64,000 nt of DNA, taken from positions 225,930-289,929 of the forward strand of contig DKML01000020.1 in the NCBI GenBank assembly GCA_002470515.1, in the 5' to 3' direction. Below are positions 45,040 through 53,007 of this stretch, piece after piece. The translations under genes were made by a program, and so were the position numbers. Source of the DNA: Proteobacteria bacterium UBA7415. Lineage in GTDB: Bacteria; Pseudomonadota; Gammaproteobacteria; Arenicellales; Arenicellaceae. Position 1 is the first letter of the stretch. Every line of letters starts with the position of its first letter. The notes below the pieces were generated by a model that saw nothing but the letters and a program-made list of their open reading frames with translations, did no database searches and was not told the origin of the DNA.

Positions 45040-46647
45040 CTATTTTTTCCATTCTTTCTCACGCAATTCAATGCGACGAATTTTGCCGCTAATAGTTTTT
45101 GGAAGTTCAGTTACGAACTCAATTTTCCGAGGGTATTTAAACGGAGCGGTGAGCGTTTTAACGTGGCCCTGTAACTCTTTAATTAGGTTGTCACCAGGTT
45201 CATAATTTGGCGCTAAAATGACGAATGCTTTAACCACCTCACCTCTAACATCGTCTGGAGAAGACACCACTGCATTTTCTAACACAGCAGGGTGTTCTTG
45301 TATCGCGCTCTCAACCTCGAATGGACCTATGCGGTAGCCAGACGAAATAATGACATCGTCAGACCGAGAGACGAACCAAAAATAGCCGTCATCATCTTTA
45401 TACGCTCGATCACCTGTGTAGTACCAGTCTCCTTTAAACGCCTCACTGGTTTTCTCAGGATTGTGACGATACTCCTTGAATAGCCCAAGAGGGCGATTTG
45501 GTTTAACTCGAATGGCGATATTTCCTTCAAGCCCAGCCTCAACAACTTCGCCATCATCGTCAACCACGTCTAGGTCAAAACCAGGCGAAGGTTGCCCCAT
45601 TGAACCGGGCCGCACTTCTTCACCAGGAAACGACGCGCATATAATCACAGTTTCAGTTTGACCATAGCCTTCGCGAATAGATAATCCTGTATTGGCTTTC
45701 CAGAAATCGATCACCTCTGCATTCAATGGTTCGCCAGCGCTGACGACTTCTCTGAGCTTGGGTATCTCAAGCGTGCTTAAGTCTTGCTGTACCAATAACC
45801 GATAAACTGTAGGCGGCGCACAAAATACGTTAATTGGGTATTGTTGAAGTAAGTCCAAAGCCTGTTGTGGGTTAAATACGGGTTCCTCAGGTATGAACAC
45901 CGTGGCACCTACAGACCACGGTCCGAATAAGGCGCTGTAGCCAATTTTGGCCCAACCAGTATCAGTGATACACCAAATTAGATCGCCTGCGCTCAGGTTG
46001 AGCCAAAACTTGCCAGTTACCTCATGGCCAACGCCTGAAGAGGCATGTGTGTGGATGGTCATTTTCGGATAGCCAGTAGTGCCTGACGTGAAATAGCAAA
46101 TCGCATCCTCATCAGCATCCGTTTCCACCGGTGTGTGGCGGCTCGATGCTGAATCCACCTCAGTATCGTAATGCACCCAATTCTCGAATGAATCTCCAAC
46201 AGCGATTTTAACGTTACAGCTTTCAACTTCATCGCCATGCACAAGCTTATTCAGTAAGTTGCCTTGTACAATTAGTGTCGACGCCTTCGCTGTCTTAATT
46301 CGATAATCCAAGTCGCGGGCAGATAAGCTCACAGTCCCAGGTGAAACTACGGCACCAATCCGTAAACATGCCAACACGAGCTCCCACCACGCAGGCAACT
46401 TGCTGACAACCAATATCACAAGGTCGCCGCGTTTTACTCCAGCATCAAGCAGAACGTTTGCCGCTTGCTTAGATCGTTCGGCCATCTTCTGATAGCTGAT
46501 TATCTGTTCAGAGCCATCAACACCAAGCCAATGCAACGCTGCAGTATTTGGTCTTTCAATCGCGTGCTGATCCATGATATCGACCGCAAAATTAAATTTA
46601 TCTTTTTGTGGCCACTTAAATTCTTGTCTTTCTTGCTGATAGTTCAT
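45040..46647 (-). CDS. Acyl-CoA synthetase, AMP-forming (medium-chain/acetyl-CoA synthetase-like)
   Basis: This is a 535-residue ANL ligase with the P-loop YFTSGTTGYPKMTIHTHAS (~residue 190), YGQTETVIIC (~residue 330), the WYYTGDRAYKDDDGYFWFVSRSDD hinge region (read in two parts near 410) and the C-terminal catalytic lysine in TISGKIRRIEL. It is closest to the ACSM/benzoate-CoA-ligase-like branch. It forms a two-gene unit with the downstream MaoC gene. Confidence 0.91.
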   Translation of the reverse strand: MNYQQERQEFKWPQKDKFNFAVDIMDQHAIERPNTAALHWLGVDGSEQIISYQKMAERSKQAANVLLDAGVKRGDLVILVVSKLPAWWELVLACLRIGAVVSPGTVSLSARDLDYRIKTAKASTLIVQGNLLNKLVHGDEVESCNVKIAVGDSFENWVHYDTEVDSASSRHTPVETDADEDAICYFTSGTTGYPKMTIHTHASSGVGHEVTGKFWLNLSAGDLIWCITDTGWAKIGYSALFGPWSVGATVFIPEEPVFNPQQALDLLQQYPINVFCAPPTVYRLLVQQDLSTLEIPKLREVVSAGEPLNAEVIDFWKANTGLSIREGYGQTETVIICASFPGEEVRPGSMGQPSPGFDLDVVDDDGEVVEAGLEGNIAIRVKPNRPLGLFKEYRHNPEKTSEAFKGDWYYTGDRAYKDDDGYFWFVSRSDDVIISSGYRIGPFEVESAIQEHPAVLENAVVSSPDDVRGEVVKAFVILAPNYEPGDNLIKELQGHVKTLTAPFKYPRKIEFVTELPKTISGKIRRIELREKEWKK

Positions 46648-46796
46648 TTTGCTGTTTCAAACCGCTCTAATCGTGAGTGGCCTAGTGTATTGATAAATGG
46701 GGCTAAAATAAAACTCATGTTACCCAGAACACCATGCTGACATAACAATTGCAGTAAATGCATCACGCAAAGCCGTGCTGTTATAGTTTGCTCTAT

Positions 46797-46802
46797 TATA
46801 AT
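46797..46802 (+). promoter_or_regulatory. Possible -10 element for the acyl-CoA dehydrogenase gene
   Basis: A perfect TATAAT lies 37 bp upstream of the start at 46839. No convincing -35 hexamer is seen at 16-18 bp, so the promoter may depend on an activator or the match may be chance. Confidence 0.4.
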
Positions 46803-46838
46803 GGGGCCAACATTAATCTGTATTCTGACTGAGCCGCT

Positions 46839-48014
46839 ATGAATTTTCGCTTAACCGAGGAACAAGATCTATTAGTTGAAACCGCATTGAACATTGGGGC
46901 AAAGTTCGACCCAGACTATTGGCTAAAGATGGATCAAGCCAGTTCGTACCCTGTTGAGTTTTTCGATTCAATTGCTGCGCACGGCTTCTTTTCACTCGGC
47001 ATTGATTCAGCCTATGGCGGAACTCCTGCTGGAATGATGGAGTTAGCACTATCGATGGAAGGCTTGTGCCGAGGCGGAGCAGGGGGAGGGCCCGCACTGG
47101 GTTATCTGTTTGGCACTTTGGGGGCTAATATCCTCAATGCCAATGCCAACGATGCACAAAAATCCCAGTATTTGCCCGATATGGCCGCCGGGACATCAAT
47201 GTGTGCGTTTGGATTATCTGAACCAGATGCCGGTACCAATTCTCTTAACATGTCTACTTTTGCCAAAAAGGATGGTAGTGATTACATCATTTCTGGCAGC
47301 AAATGGTATATCACCAATATTGAGCGGTCAGACGCCATCGTTGTGGTTGCAAGAACTCAAAAGCTCGATGAATCTGCAAGCCGAAGCGATGGTGTAAGTT
47401 TGTTCATAGTTGATTTACCCAATGATAGTTTGACCTACAGCCCGATAGAAAAACACGCCTATGGGTATTATAAGTCTCATATGGTTTTCTTGGACGATGT
47501 ACGAGTGCCAAAAGAAGCTTTAATAGGAACTGAAGGTCAAGGGTTCAGACAAATCTTAGGCACTCTAAACCCTGAACGAATTTTGGTGGCCGCTGGCGCC
47601 GTGGGTATTGCTCGATTAGCGATTGCTACAGCCGTCAAATATGCCAATGAGCGAGCGGTATTCGATCAACCCATTGGCGCACATCAAGCTATCCAACATC
47701 CCTTAGCTGCCGCTTACGCAAAAATCGAATCAGCTTGGGGAAGTGTAATGCTTGCTGCGAGCCTGCACGATCAAGATGCAAACCCTGTTGAAGTTGGTGC
47801 GAAGGCTAACATGGCTAAATACGTTGCTGTGGAGGCAGCGATTGAAGCGTGCTATCAGGCTATGCAAACACATGGCGGTAATGGTTTCGCTAAGGAGTAC
47901 CACGTAGAGCGCTGGTGGCGTGAGGTGCAGCTATTTCGCTTGGCCCCGGTGACCCAGCAAATGACGCTTAATTTTATTTCAGAACATGTGTTGGGTTTGC
48001 CACGTTCATATTAA
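46839..48014 (+). CDS. Acyl-CoA dehydrogenase with relocated catalytic base
   Basis: This is a 391-residue FAD enzyme with CAFGLSEPDAGTNSLNMSTF (~residues 122-141), SGSKWYITN and QTHGGNGFAKEYHVERWWRE near the end. The usual late catalytic motif (EGT.E) is replaced by FRLAPVTQQM. Instead, Glu246 in LNPERILVAAGAVG aligns with the helix-G position used in isovaleryl-CoA and long-chain acyl-CoA dehydrogenases. This suggests activity on branched or bulky acyl-CoAs. The gene stands alone between the divergent ligase gene and the convergent AraC gene. Confidence 0.9.
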   Translation: MNFRLTEEQDLLVETALNIGAKFDPDYWLKMDQASSYPVEFFDSIAAHGFFSLGIDSAYGGTPAGMMELALSMEGLCRGGAGGGPALGYLFGTLGANILNANANDAQKSQYLPDMAAGTSMCAFGLSEPDAGTNSLNMSTFAKKDGSDYIISGSKWYITNIERSDAIVVVARTQKLDESASRSDGVSLFIVDLPNDSLTYSPIEKHAYGYYKSHMVFLDDVRVPKEALIGTEGQGFRQILGTLNPERILVAAGAVGIARLAIATAVKYANERAVFDQPIGAHQAIQHPLAAAYAKIESAWGSVMLAASLHDQDANPVEVGAKANMAKYVAVEAAIEACYQAMQTHGGNGFAKEYHVERWWREVQLFRLAPVTQQMTLNFISEHVLGLPRSY

Positions 48015-48021
48015 AAACGAA

Positions 48022-49104
48022 TCAGGCAATCTTAATAACGTTGTTTTTACTATTTCCATCACTAGATTTTCCAGCACCAATATTTTGAGCACGATACTCA
48101 GTAGGGCTTAACCCAGTCCATTTTTTAAAGGCGCGTGACAGATTACTGAAGTCAGAAAACCCTAACAAAAAGGCAACATCGCCTACGGATAAATTGTCTT
48201 GACGAAGATACTGCTCTGCTAACTCTCGTCGAGTTTGATCTAAAATTTCTTGGAAGCTGGTGTCTACTTCGGCCAATTTGTTATGCAAGGTACGCACGCT
48301 GAAACACAGTTCACGAGCTACAGTCGCTTTGCAAAATTCGCCAGTAGGTAAAAGTTCCATTAGCTTTAGCCTAACGCGCATGGCTGTGTTTGCCTTTGCA
48401 ATACGTTCCATGACTTCAAGAATGACTTCATCATTTTGCCTCGCTAACGAGGCATTGGCAGTTGGCAACTGAACATCTAAGTCTTCAGCGTTAAACACCA
48501 AGCTATACTCTTCTGCGCCAAAGATAATAGGGCAGTCAAAGTACTCTTGAAGCTTTTCTATCATCATTGGGTCTGATTCCGTACCAGGAATTTTCACCGC
48601 AGCGGGTTTGAAATGTTCGCCATACATCAGTGAAATCATCTTCTTGAACCAAATCAGCGTTCCATACAACAAGACAGATATTTGATGAGCCTTATCTTGA
48701 TTAGGGGTAATAACAAGCGCGGGCTCGAACTCTTTATCGTCAAACACCCAATCTTCAGTCGTAGTTAGAAAAGCACCGTAGCGTTCCAAACGGATCAAAA
48801 ATTTGCGGATGCTCCGACTTGAGAACAGGGCAAGTCCCATTGCATGAAATAAAGTAGGCTGAATATGATCGGCGGTTCTGAAAATAAAATACGGATCATT
48901 GGTTTCTTTCTCAGCCTCAACCAATAATTTGTAGTAATGACTTGTGTGTATTCTGGAATAAGCGCTATTTAGATTAGTATGATCAATTTCCAGTCGTTCA
49001 AAAACGGCATTCGCATCAACCCCATAAGAGTTCAGTGTTTGGTAAATAATGACGGCCATCCCTCCAAAGAGGGACGGGGTTGACTGCACAGGAGACTCAG
49101 ACAT
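48022..49104 (-). CDS. AraC family transcriptional regulator with Arabinose_bd-type sensor domain
   Basis: This regulator has an N-terminal ligand-binding domain of the OruR/MmsR-like 'Arabinose_bd' type (~residues 15-210) and a C-terminal double helix-turn-helix (~residues 245-345) with ARELCFSVRTLHNKL, VGDVAFLLGFSDFSNLSRAF and WTGLSPTEYR. The start is ATG at 49104 (MSESPVQS) or GTG three codons upstream. Its convergent and divergent neighbours are fatty-acyl catabolic genes, so it is a likely local regulator of the island responding to an acid or acyl compound. Confidence 0.9.
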   Translation of the reverse strand: MSESPVQSTPSLFGGMAVIIYQTLNSYGVDANAVFERLEIDHTNLNSAYSRIHTSHYYKLLVEAEKETNDPYFIFRTADHIQPTLFHAMGLALFSSRSIRKFLIRLERYGAFLTTTEDWVFDDKEFEPALVITPNQDKAHQISVLLYGTLIWFKKMISLMYGEHFKPAAVKIPGTESDPMMIEKLQEYFDCPIIFGAEEYSLVFNAEDLDVQLPTANASLARQNDEVILEVMERIAKANTAMRVRLKLMELLPTGEFCKATVARELCFSVRTLHNKLAEVDTSFQEILDQTRRELAEQYLRQDNLSVGDVAFLLGFSDFSNLSRAFKKWTGLSPTEYRAQNIGAGKSSDGNSKNNVIKIA

Positions 49105-49274
49105 ATTGCACACGAAAGATCATATAAATTCTATTCATCACTAGATACTAGAACATAATAATTCTAACCGCCAGCTCAATATCCTTTTAGGTTTTTGAAA
49201 GAACGATGCTTGATGCATTTTATCTTGCTCCGTCTTTACTCTTTAGCTGAATGAATTTCAAAGAAGCTCACTTC

Positions 49275-49727
49275 TTACCAATACCGTAATAGAAAAGTTG
49301 CTTCAGCAAGATGCTGATCTGATTCAATCTCATCGAAACTAACTTGATAGACAACTTCAACACCTTTCTTTCTAGGTTCTACAGCGCTGATGGTAGATGT
49401 TATCGCAAGTGTTGTACCCACGTAAATTGGTCTATAGATGCGAATCTTATCGATTCCTTTCACAATAATACGCGGCACGTTTTGCAGCTCAACATGATCC
49501 CAAAAAACTTGCGGGTATAAAGAAGGCAAAAACAAACCCGGAGTGATAATTCCTTCTAAGCCTGACTCTTTACTTGCCTGCTCATCCCAATGGACCCATT
49601 CCTGATTGTTTACGGACAAGCAATATTGTTGAATTTTTTCCAGCGTTATCTCGATTGGATACGAGGTGAATAATGGTAGGCCAATATACGCTTGAAAATC
49701 GTCTAAGCCTTTAATAACTGTCTTCAT
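49275..49727 (-). CDS. MaoC-like hot-dog protein (atypical catalytic site)
   Basis: This is a 150-residue hot-dog domain protein of the MaoC/nodulation-N type, with GIITPGLFLPSLYPQ after the active-site loop. In the catalytic segment SVNNQEWVHWD the His is kept but the usual Asp five residues before it is Asn. It may still be a hydratase or may have lost activity. It is divergent from the oxygenase operon across 212 bp, and the two may share a control region. Confidence 0.8.
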   Translation of the reverse strand: MKTVIKGLDDFQAYIGLPLFTSYPIEITLEKIQQYCLSVNNQEWVHWDEQASKESGLEGIITPGLFLPSLYPQVFWDHVELQNVPRIIVKGIDKIRIYRPIYVGTTLAITSTISAVEPRKKGVEVVYQVSFDEIESDQHLAEATFLLRYW

Positions 49728-49851
49728 GTATCTGTGCTTTCTGGAATGGATTAATGGTCAAAGACTGAGTGATGTAGTAACTGATGTATAGATGTTGATA
49801 TTCATTATGCCCGATTTGCAGCACGTATTAGCATCTTGAGGTATACGCCTT

Positions 49852-49860
49852 TGATATAAT
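49852..49860 (+). promoter_or_regulatory. Extended -10 promoter of the Paa-like oxygenase operon
   Basis: TGATATAAT is a perfect extended -10 element (TGnTATAAT). It predicts transcription from about 49867, giving a leader of roughly 70 bases before the chosen paaA-like start at 49940. A weak TTGAGG lies only 13 bp upstream. Extended -10 promoters need less of a -35 element. Confidence 0.55.
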
Positions 49861-49939
49861 TTGCTCAAGAATCACACAATTGAAGTTTTCCTACGTTTGT
49901 TATATCCAAATGCAAACGTACAAAGAAAAGGCCCTAATT

Positions 49940-50890
49940 ATGGAAAGTGTACACTTTACTGAAAGCCTAGATGAGAATGCAGAAGCTCAGATGATTGCGC
50001 GTATTGAATCGGGTGAGCTTATTGAACACATCGAGGATATGACCCCTGGCTATCGAGAAGCGCTAAAGCAAGTAATTCACATTGCGGCTATCTCAGAAAT
50101 AACCGTTCTCACCTGGGCTCATACGGCTTATGACTCCGCCCCAGATATAGGGGCTAAAATCGCAGTTTGCGCGACTATTCAAGACGAAGTAGGCCACGCA
50201 CACCAACAGGGTTTGTTGGCAGAACGTTTTGGCGTTGACATTCATCACGGCACCTTTGAAGACAGTATAGATAAAATCTTCACTTGGCCGATCATGGAAT
50301 TCCCAATTCGTAACTATGTTGAGTTTGTGGTAATGCAGTGTTTACTTGATAGAGCTGGTTTACATTGGACTAAAGACATAGAGCTGCATTCAAGCTTCGC
50401 GCCTTATCGTCGTACGCTGCGCAAGGTTAATTTTGAGGAAGGCTTCCACATGCGCCACGGAGCGCACTGGACCGAGTTCTATTGGAATAACTCCGACGAA
50501 ACAAAACAAGCGGTTCAGACAGCGTTTGATTGGTTATTTCCGCATGGCGTAATGTGGTTTGGTAAACCAGATGATCTAAAGTCAAGACCGGCTATGTTGC
50601 AATATCAAATTCGGAAATGGAGCAATGACTTCATGCGAGATAAATGGCTTCAATCTGCCTGCGCGTTTGCCGCTAAGCACGATATCACAGTGCCCGCTCA
50701 CTACGATGAGGAACAAAAGAAGTACGTATTGGATATGCCGTATCCAATGCTCTATAACCGTGATTACACTTGGACTCAGGAGCAGACCACGCAAAAAGAG
50801 TACTGGAGTAACGCGCGCAAGGGTGGCCCAATGCGGCCTGCGGCCTATGAACGATTACGCCATGAAGAATGGGGTGATCAACTGTGGTAG
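49940..50890 (+). CDS. PaaA-like catalytic subunit of a 1,2-phenylacetyl-CoA epoxidase-type oxygenase
   Basis: This is a ferritin-like diiron oxygenase subunit homologous to PaaA, which epoxidises the ring of phenylacetyl-CoA. Candidate iron ligands are Glu53 (ISEITVL), Glu83/His86 (QDEVGHAHQ), Glu128 (YVEFV) and Glu167/His170 (EEGFHMRHG), in the expected two-ExxH arrangement. The chosen start gives 316 residues (MESVHF...), with AAGG 9 bases upstream; longer frames back to 49880 would leave almost no leader after the predicted promoter. It is the first gene of an eight-gene operon. Whether the substrate is phenylacetyl-CoA is not known. Confidence 0.9.
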   Translation: MESVHFTESLDENAEAQMIARIESGELIEHIEDMTPGYREALKQVIHIAAISEITVLTWAHTAYDSAPDIGAKIAVCATIQDEVGHAHQQGLLAERFGVDIHHGTFEDSIDKIFTWPIMEFPIRNYVEFVVMQCLLDRAGLHWTKDIELHSSFAPYRRTLRKVNFEEGFHMRHGAHWTEFYWNNSDETKQAVQTAFDWLFPHGVMWFGKPDDLKSRPAMLQYQIRKWSNDFMRDKWLQSACAFAAKHDITVPAHYDEEQKKYVLDMPYPMLYNRDYTWTQEQTTQKEYWSNARKGGPMRPAAYERLRHEEWGDQLW

Positions 50891-51228
50891 CACCAGGCCA
50901 GCAACAGAAAAGTATTGTGACCGAAGCACAGGTTTCATCGGCTTTGGATGCAGTCATCGATCCTCATATGAAAGTTGGAATGAACGATATGGGCATGATT
51001 ACAGACATAGAGATCGACGATCAATCCAACATCGCTATTGGCATGGTCTTTCCGTGCATTGGATGTCCTGCATGGACTTTGATTCAGGACAATATTAAAG
51101 CCGAAGTCGGTGCTATTTCCGGCGCTAAATCAGTATCTGTAAGTGTCGACTGGTCTCATACATGGGAGAGAGAAGACATGAGCGAAAAAGCTAAACAACA
51201 TGCGCAAACTCATGGTTACCGCATTTAA
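50884..51228 (+). CDS. PaaD N-terminal half: stand-alone DUF59/MIP18-like protein
   Basis: This 114-residue protein matches the DUF59 (MIP18/SufT-like) part of PaaD, a maturation factor thought to help assemble the metal centre of the Paa oxygenase. Key features are AVIDPHMKVGMNDMGMITDI (~residues 23-42) and the Cys motif FPCIGCPAW (Cys58, Cys61). Standard PaaD continues into a C-terminal zinc ribbon; here that part is missing and is encoded separately two genes later. The start is GTG, overlapping the paaA-like stop by seven bases. Confidence 0.87.
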   Translation: MVAPGQQQKSIVTEAQVSSALDAVIDPHMKVGMNDMGMITDIEIDDQSNIAIGMVFPCIGCPAWTLIQDNIKAEVGAISGAKSVSVSVDWSHTWEREDMSEKAKQHAQTHGYRI

Positions 51229-51240
51229 GGAGCCAATACG

Positions 51241-51480
51241 ATGATCACAAAAAATTACCCAACTCGAAAGGGCACTAATTACGAAGTGTTTGCCCGGGAT
51301 AACCCTGAACGGCCGTTGCAACATATTGGCACCGTGCAAGCAGAGAATGAACAGCTTGCGATCGCGCACGCGCGTTTTGTTTACTCAGAGCGACCTTGGG
51401 CTGAATTGATCATTGCACCAAGTGACGGTTTTCTGGATTGTCTTAGGACTGGCAAGCGCGGCGTTATTGGCATTGCATAG
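51241..51480 (+). CDS. PaaB-like small subunit
   Basis: This is a 79-residue homologue of PaaB, the small subunit that bridges PaaA-PaaC pairs in the epoxidase. The family core is NYEVFARDNPERPLQHIGTV (~residues 12-31) and the later AIAHARFVYSERPWAELIIA. It is slightly shorter than E. coli PaaB. A strong AAGGAG precedes the ATG, and its stop overlaps the next start (TAGTG). Confidence 0.87.
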   Translation: MITKNYPTRKGTNYEVFARDNPERPLQHIGTVQAENEQLAIAHARFVYSERPWAELIIAPSDGFLDCLRTGKRGVIGIA

Positions 51481-51707
51481 TGATTGCCAAGCCTAAAAGA
51501 AAACCCAATGCCGGCTCAAGTGATTTCGCCAAGCGTTACGATGGGACAGTGGCGTGCGCCTGGTGTGAATCTGTTAATACAAAATTATCAAACCCTTTTG
51601 GCGGCACTGTTTCAGAAATGCTGTTCACTTGCAGCGACTGCGGTGAAACCTTTGGTTGGATGAAGTGGCAAATGCTGCGCGATAGTAATGAAAAAATAAA
51701 GGCTTAA
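51480..51707 (+). CDS. PaaD C-terminal half: stand-alone zinc-ribbon protein
   Basis: This 75-residue protein has a four-cysteine zinc ribbon, with Cys26/Cys29 in VACAWCESVNTKL and Cys51/Cys54 in LFTCSDCGETF, separated by SNPFGGTVSEM. Spacing and sequence match the C-terminal ribbon of PaaD. Together with the DUF59 gene at 50884 it makes up a complete PaaD split over two genes that flank paaB. The start is GTG overlapping the paaB-like stop by one base; the next gene begins one base after its stop. Confidence 0.85.
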   Translation: MIAKPKRKPNAGSSDFAKRYDGTVACAWCESVNTKLSNPFGGTVSEMLFTCSDCGETFGWMKWQMLRDSNEKIKA

Positions 51708-51708
51708 A

Positions 51709-52560
51709 ATGAACGAGAAAACGCTTAATAACGAAAATCTATTGGCTGAAATGCTCTGCATCAGTGATACCAAATGGGTGTTAGGTCATTGGTACGCAAA
51801 GATCATCCTGAACGGCCGTACTGTGCCTGATTTTTCCTCTATGGCTGGCATGTCACAAGACGAGCTAGGCCACACACGTGCCATGCTTAATTATTTAGAG
51901 CAGAGTCAAGGGCTGCCTGAACACCAGCTTGAGTTTGGGCGCGGTGTTGAGCAAGTTCACAATATGGAATTGCTGGACGATGCCCCCAAAAGTTGGGCTG
52001 ATTTTGTGGTCAGTGTTTATCTCGCTGAAAATGCTTTATGGAGCATGCAAGAGGCCTATGTTGAAGGTAGTAATAGGGCGGTTGCGAATCTTTGTAAAAA
52101 GTTTGCAGAAGAAGGTTACTTCCATCGGATCTATATTGAGGGATGGTTGGCGGCCCTAGAGGGTGATGAGCTAGCTCAAGCAACAAAAAGTGTGCACGAC
52201 AGACTTGCTCATGCACGACAATGGTTCACTGAGTCCACTTCAGACAACTTGCTTGGCAGTGGCGAGAGGACCATGAGCTTGGCTCAATGTCGAGATCATT
52301 TCGAACAGGCGGTGCAGAAATTGTCAGAAACGCTAGGTATTGAAATGCCGGCAAGTATTGAGTCTACCCAAGAATGGGACTTCGTCAGACGACGCGCTAC
52401 AGGCTCTCGCATGCCAGCTAGGTTATGGGAGTATGTGGTGCCAACTAGCGAAGTTGCTGAGATGGCGAGGCGTCCGTTGGCGGTTAGTGTTAAGGACAAT
52501 ATAGACTTATTCAATGAAAAGAAGGTTAAAGATGAAACCGCGCCATTTTTCGATCAATAG
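51709..52560 (+). CDS. PaaC-like structural subunit of the oxygenase
   Basis: This 283-residue ferritin-like protein is homologous to PaaC, the structural partner of PaaA. Segments include LGHWYAKIILNGRTVPDF (~residue 25), MSQDELGHTRAMLNYLEQ (~residues 48-65) and VYLAENALWSMQEAY followed by FAEEGYFHR. In characterised PaaC the diiron site is not catalytic; one ExxH (DELGH) is retained here. It is tightly coupled to the zinc-ribbon gene upstream. Confidence 0.88.
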   Translation: MNEKTLNNENLLAEMLCISDTKWVLGHWYAKIILNGRTVPDFSSMAGMSQDELGHTRAMLNYLEQSQGLPEHQLEFGRGVEQVHNMELLDDAPKSWADFVVSVYLAENALWSMQEAYVEGSNRAVANLCKKFAEEGYFHRIYIEGWLAALEGDELAQATKSVHDRLAHARQWFTESTSDNLLGSGERTMSLAQCRDHFEQAVQKLSETLGIEMPASIESTQEWDFVRRRATGSRMPARLWEYVVPTSEVAEMARRPLAVSVKDNIDLFNEKKVKDETAPFFDQ

Positions 52561-52593
52561 ATCGTTGCTCAAAGTAATGATTAAAAATTCCGC

Positions 52594-52935
52594 ATGCCAA
52601 TGGGCGCCATGCAAATGGTGAATCTCACTTTTATCGCTCAGGATGGAGAGAAGCATAGAGTGGAGGCAGAAATTGACTATTCAGTAATGGAGGCTGCATA
52701 CAATAGCGATATTCCTGGTATTCTAGCCGAGTGCGGCGGAGCGGCCGCATGCGGTACTTGCCATGTTTACGTAGACCCTCAGTATATAGACATGTTGGAA
52801 CCAGTCAGTGATGTAGAGGATTCCATGCTATACGCTGTAGAAGATCGTCGATCAAATAGTCGCTTATCCTGCCAACTAAGAGTTAAGAACGAATTAGAAG
52901 GCTTAGTTGTCACGATTGCTGAAAATGAATGGTAG
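52594..52935 (+). CDS. [2Fe-2S] ferredoxin, adrenodoxin type
   Basis: This is a 113-residue plant/vertebrate-type ferredoxin with ligands Cys47, Cys53, Cys56 (ECGGAAACGTCHVY) and Cys93 (RLSCQL), the adrenodoxin spacing. Such proteins pass electrons to P450s and oxygenases. In this operon it lies where the flavin/Fe-S reductase PaaE would be expected. Several in-frame ATGs exist (52594, 52600, 52609, 52615); the last, giving MVNLTFIAQDG, matches relatives best, but no clear ribosome site decides it. Confidence 0.9.
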   Translation: MPMGAMQMVNLTFIAQDGEKHRVEAEIDYSVMEAAYNSDIPGILAECGGAAACGTCHVYVDPQYIDMLEPVSDVEDSMLYAVEDRRSNSRLSCQLRVKNELEGLVVTIAENEW

Positions 52936-53007
52936 AGCAAGGGAAGATAGTCAAAGCTCCAACTATGCCTATAGCTCGGGTGGTGGGTTACCACATAGAG
53001 CTTTCCA

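Noticed and set aside
47110..47397. 95-codon frame inside the acyl-CoA dehydrogenase gene
   Set aside because: A shifted reading of a clearly coding, conserved region with no ribosome site.
49880..49939. N-terminal extension of the PaaA-like protein
   Set aside because: It would begin only about 13 bases after the predicted transcription start; the ATG at 49940 has AAGG at good spacing and a family-like N-terminus.
50625..51098. 157-codon plus-strand frame overlapping the paaA- and paaD-like genes
   Set aside because: It overlaps two confident, overlapping genes in another frame and has a low-complexity, motif-free translation.
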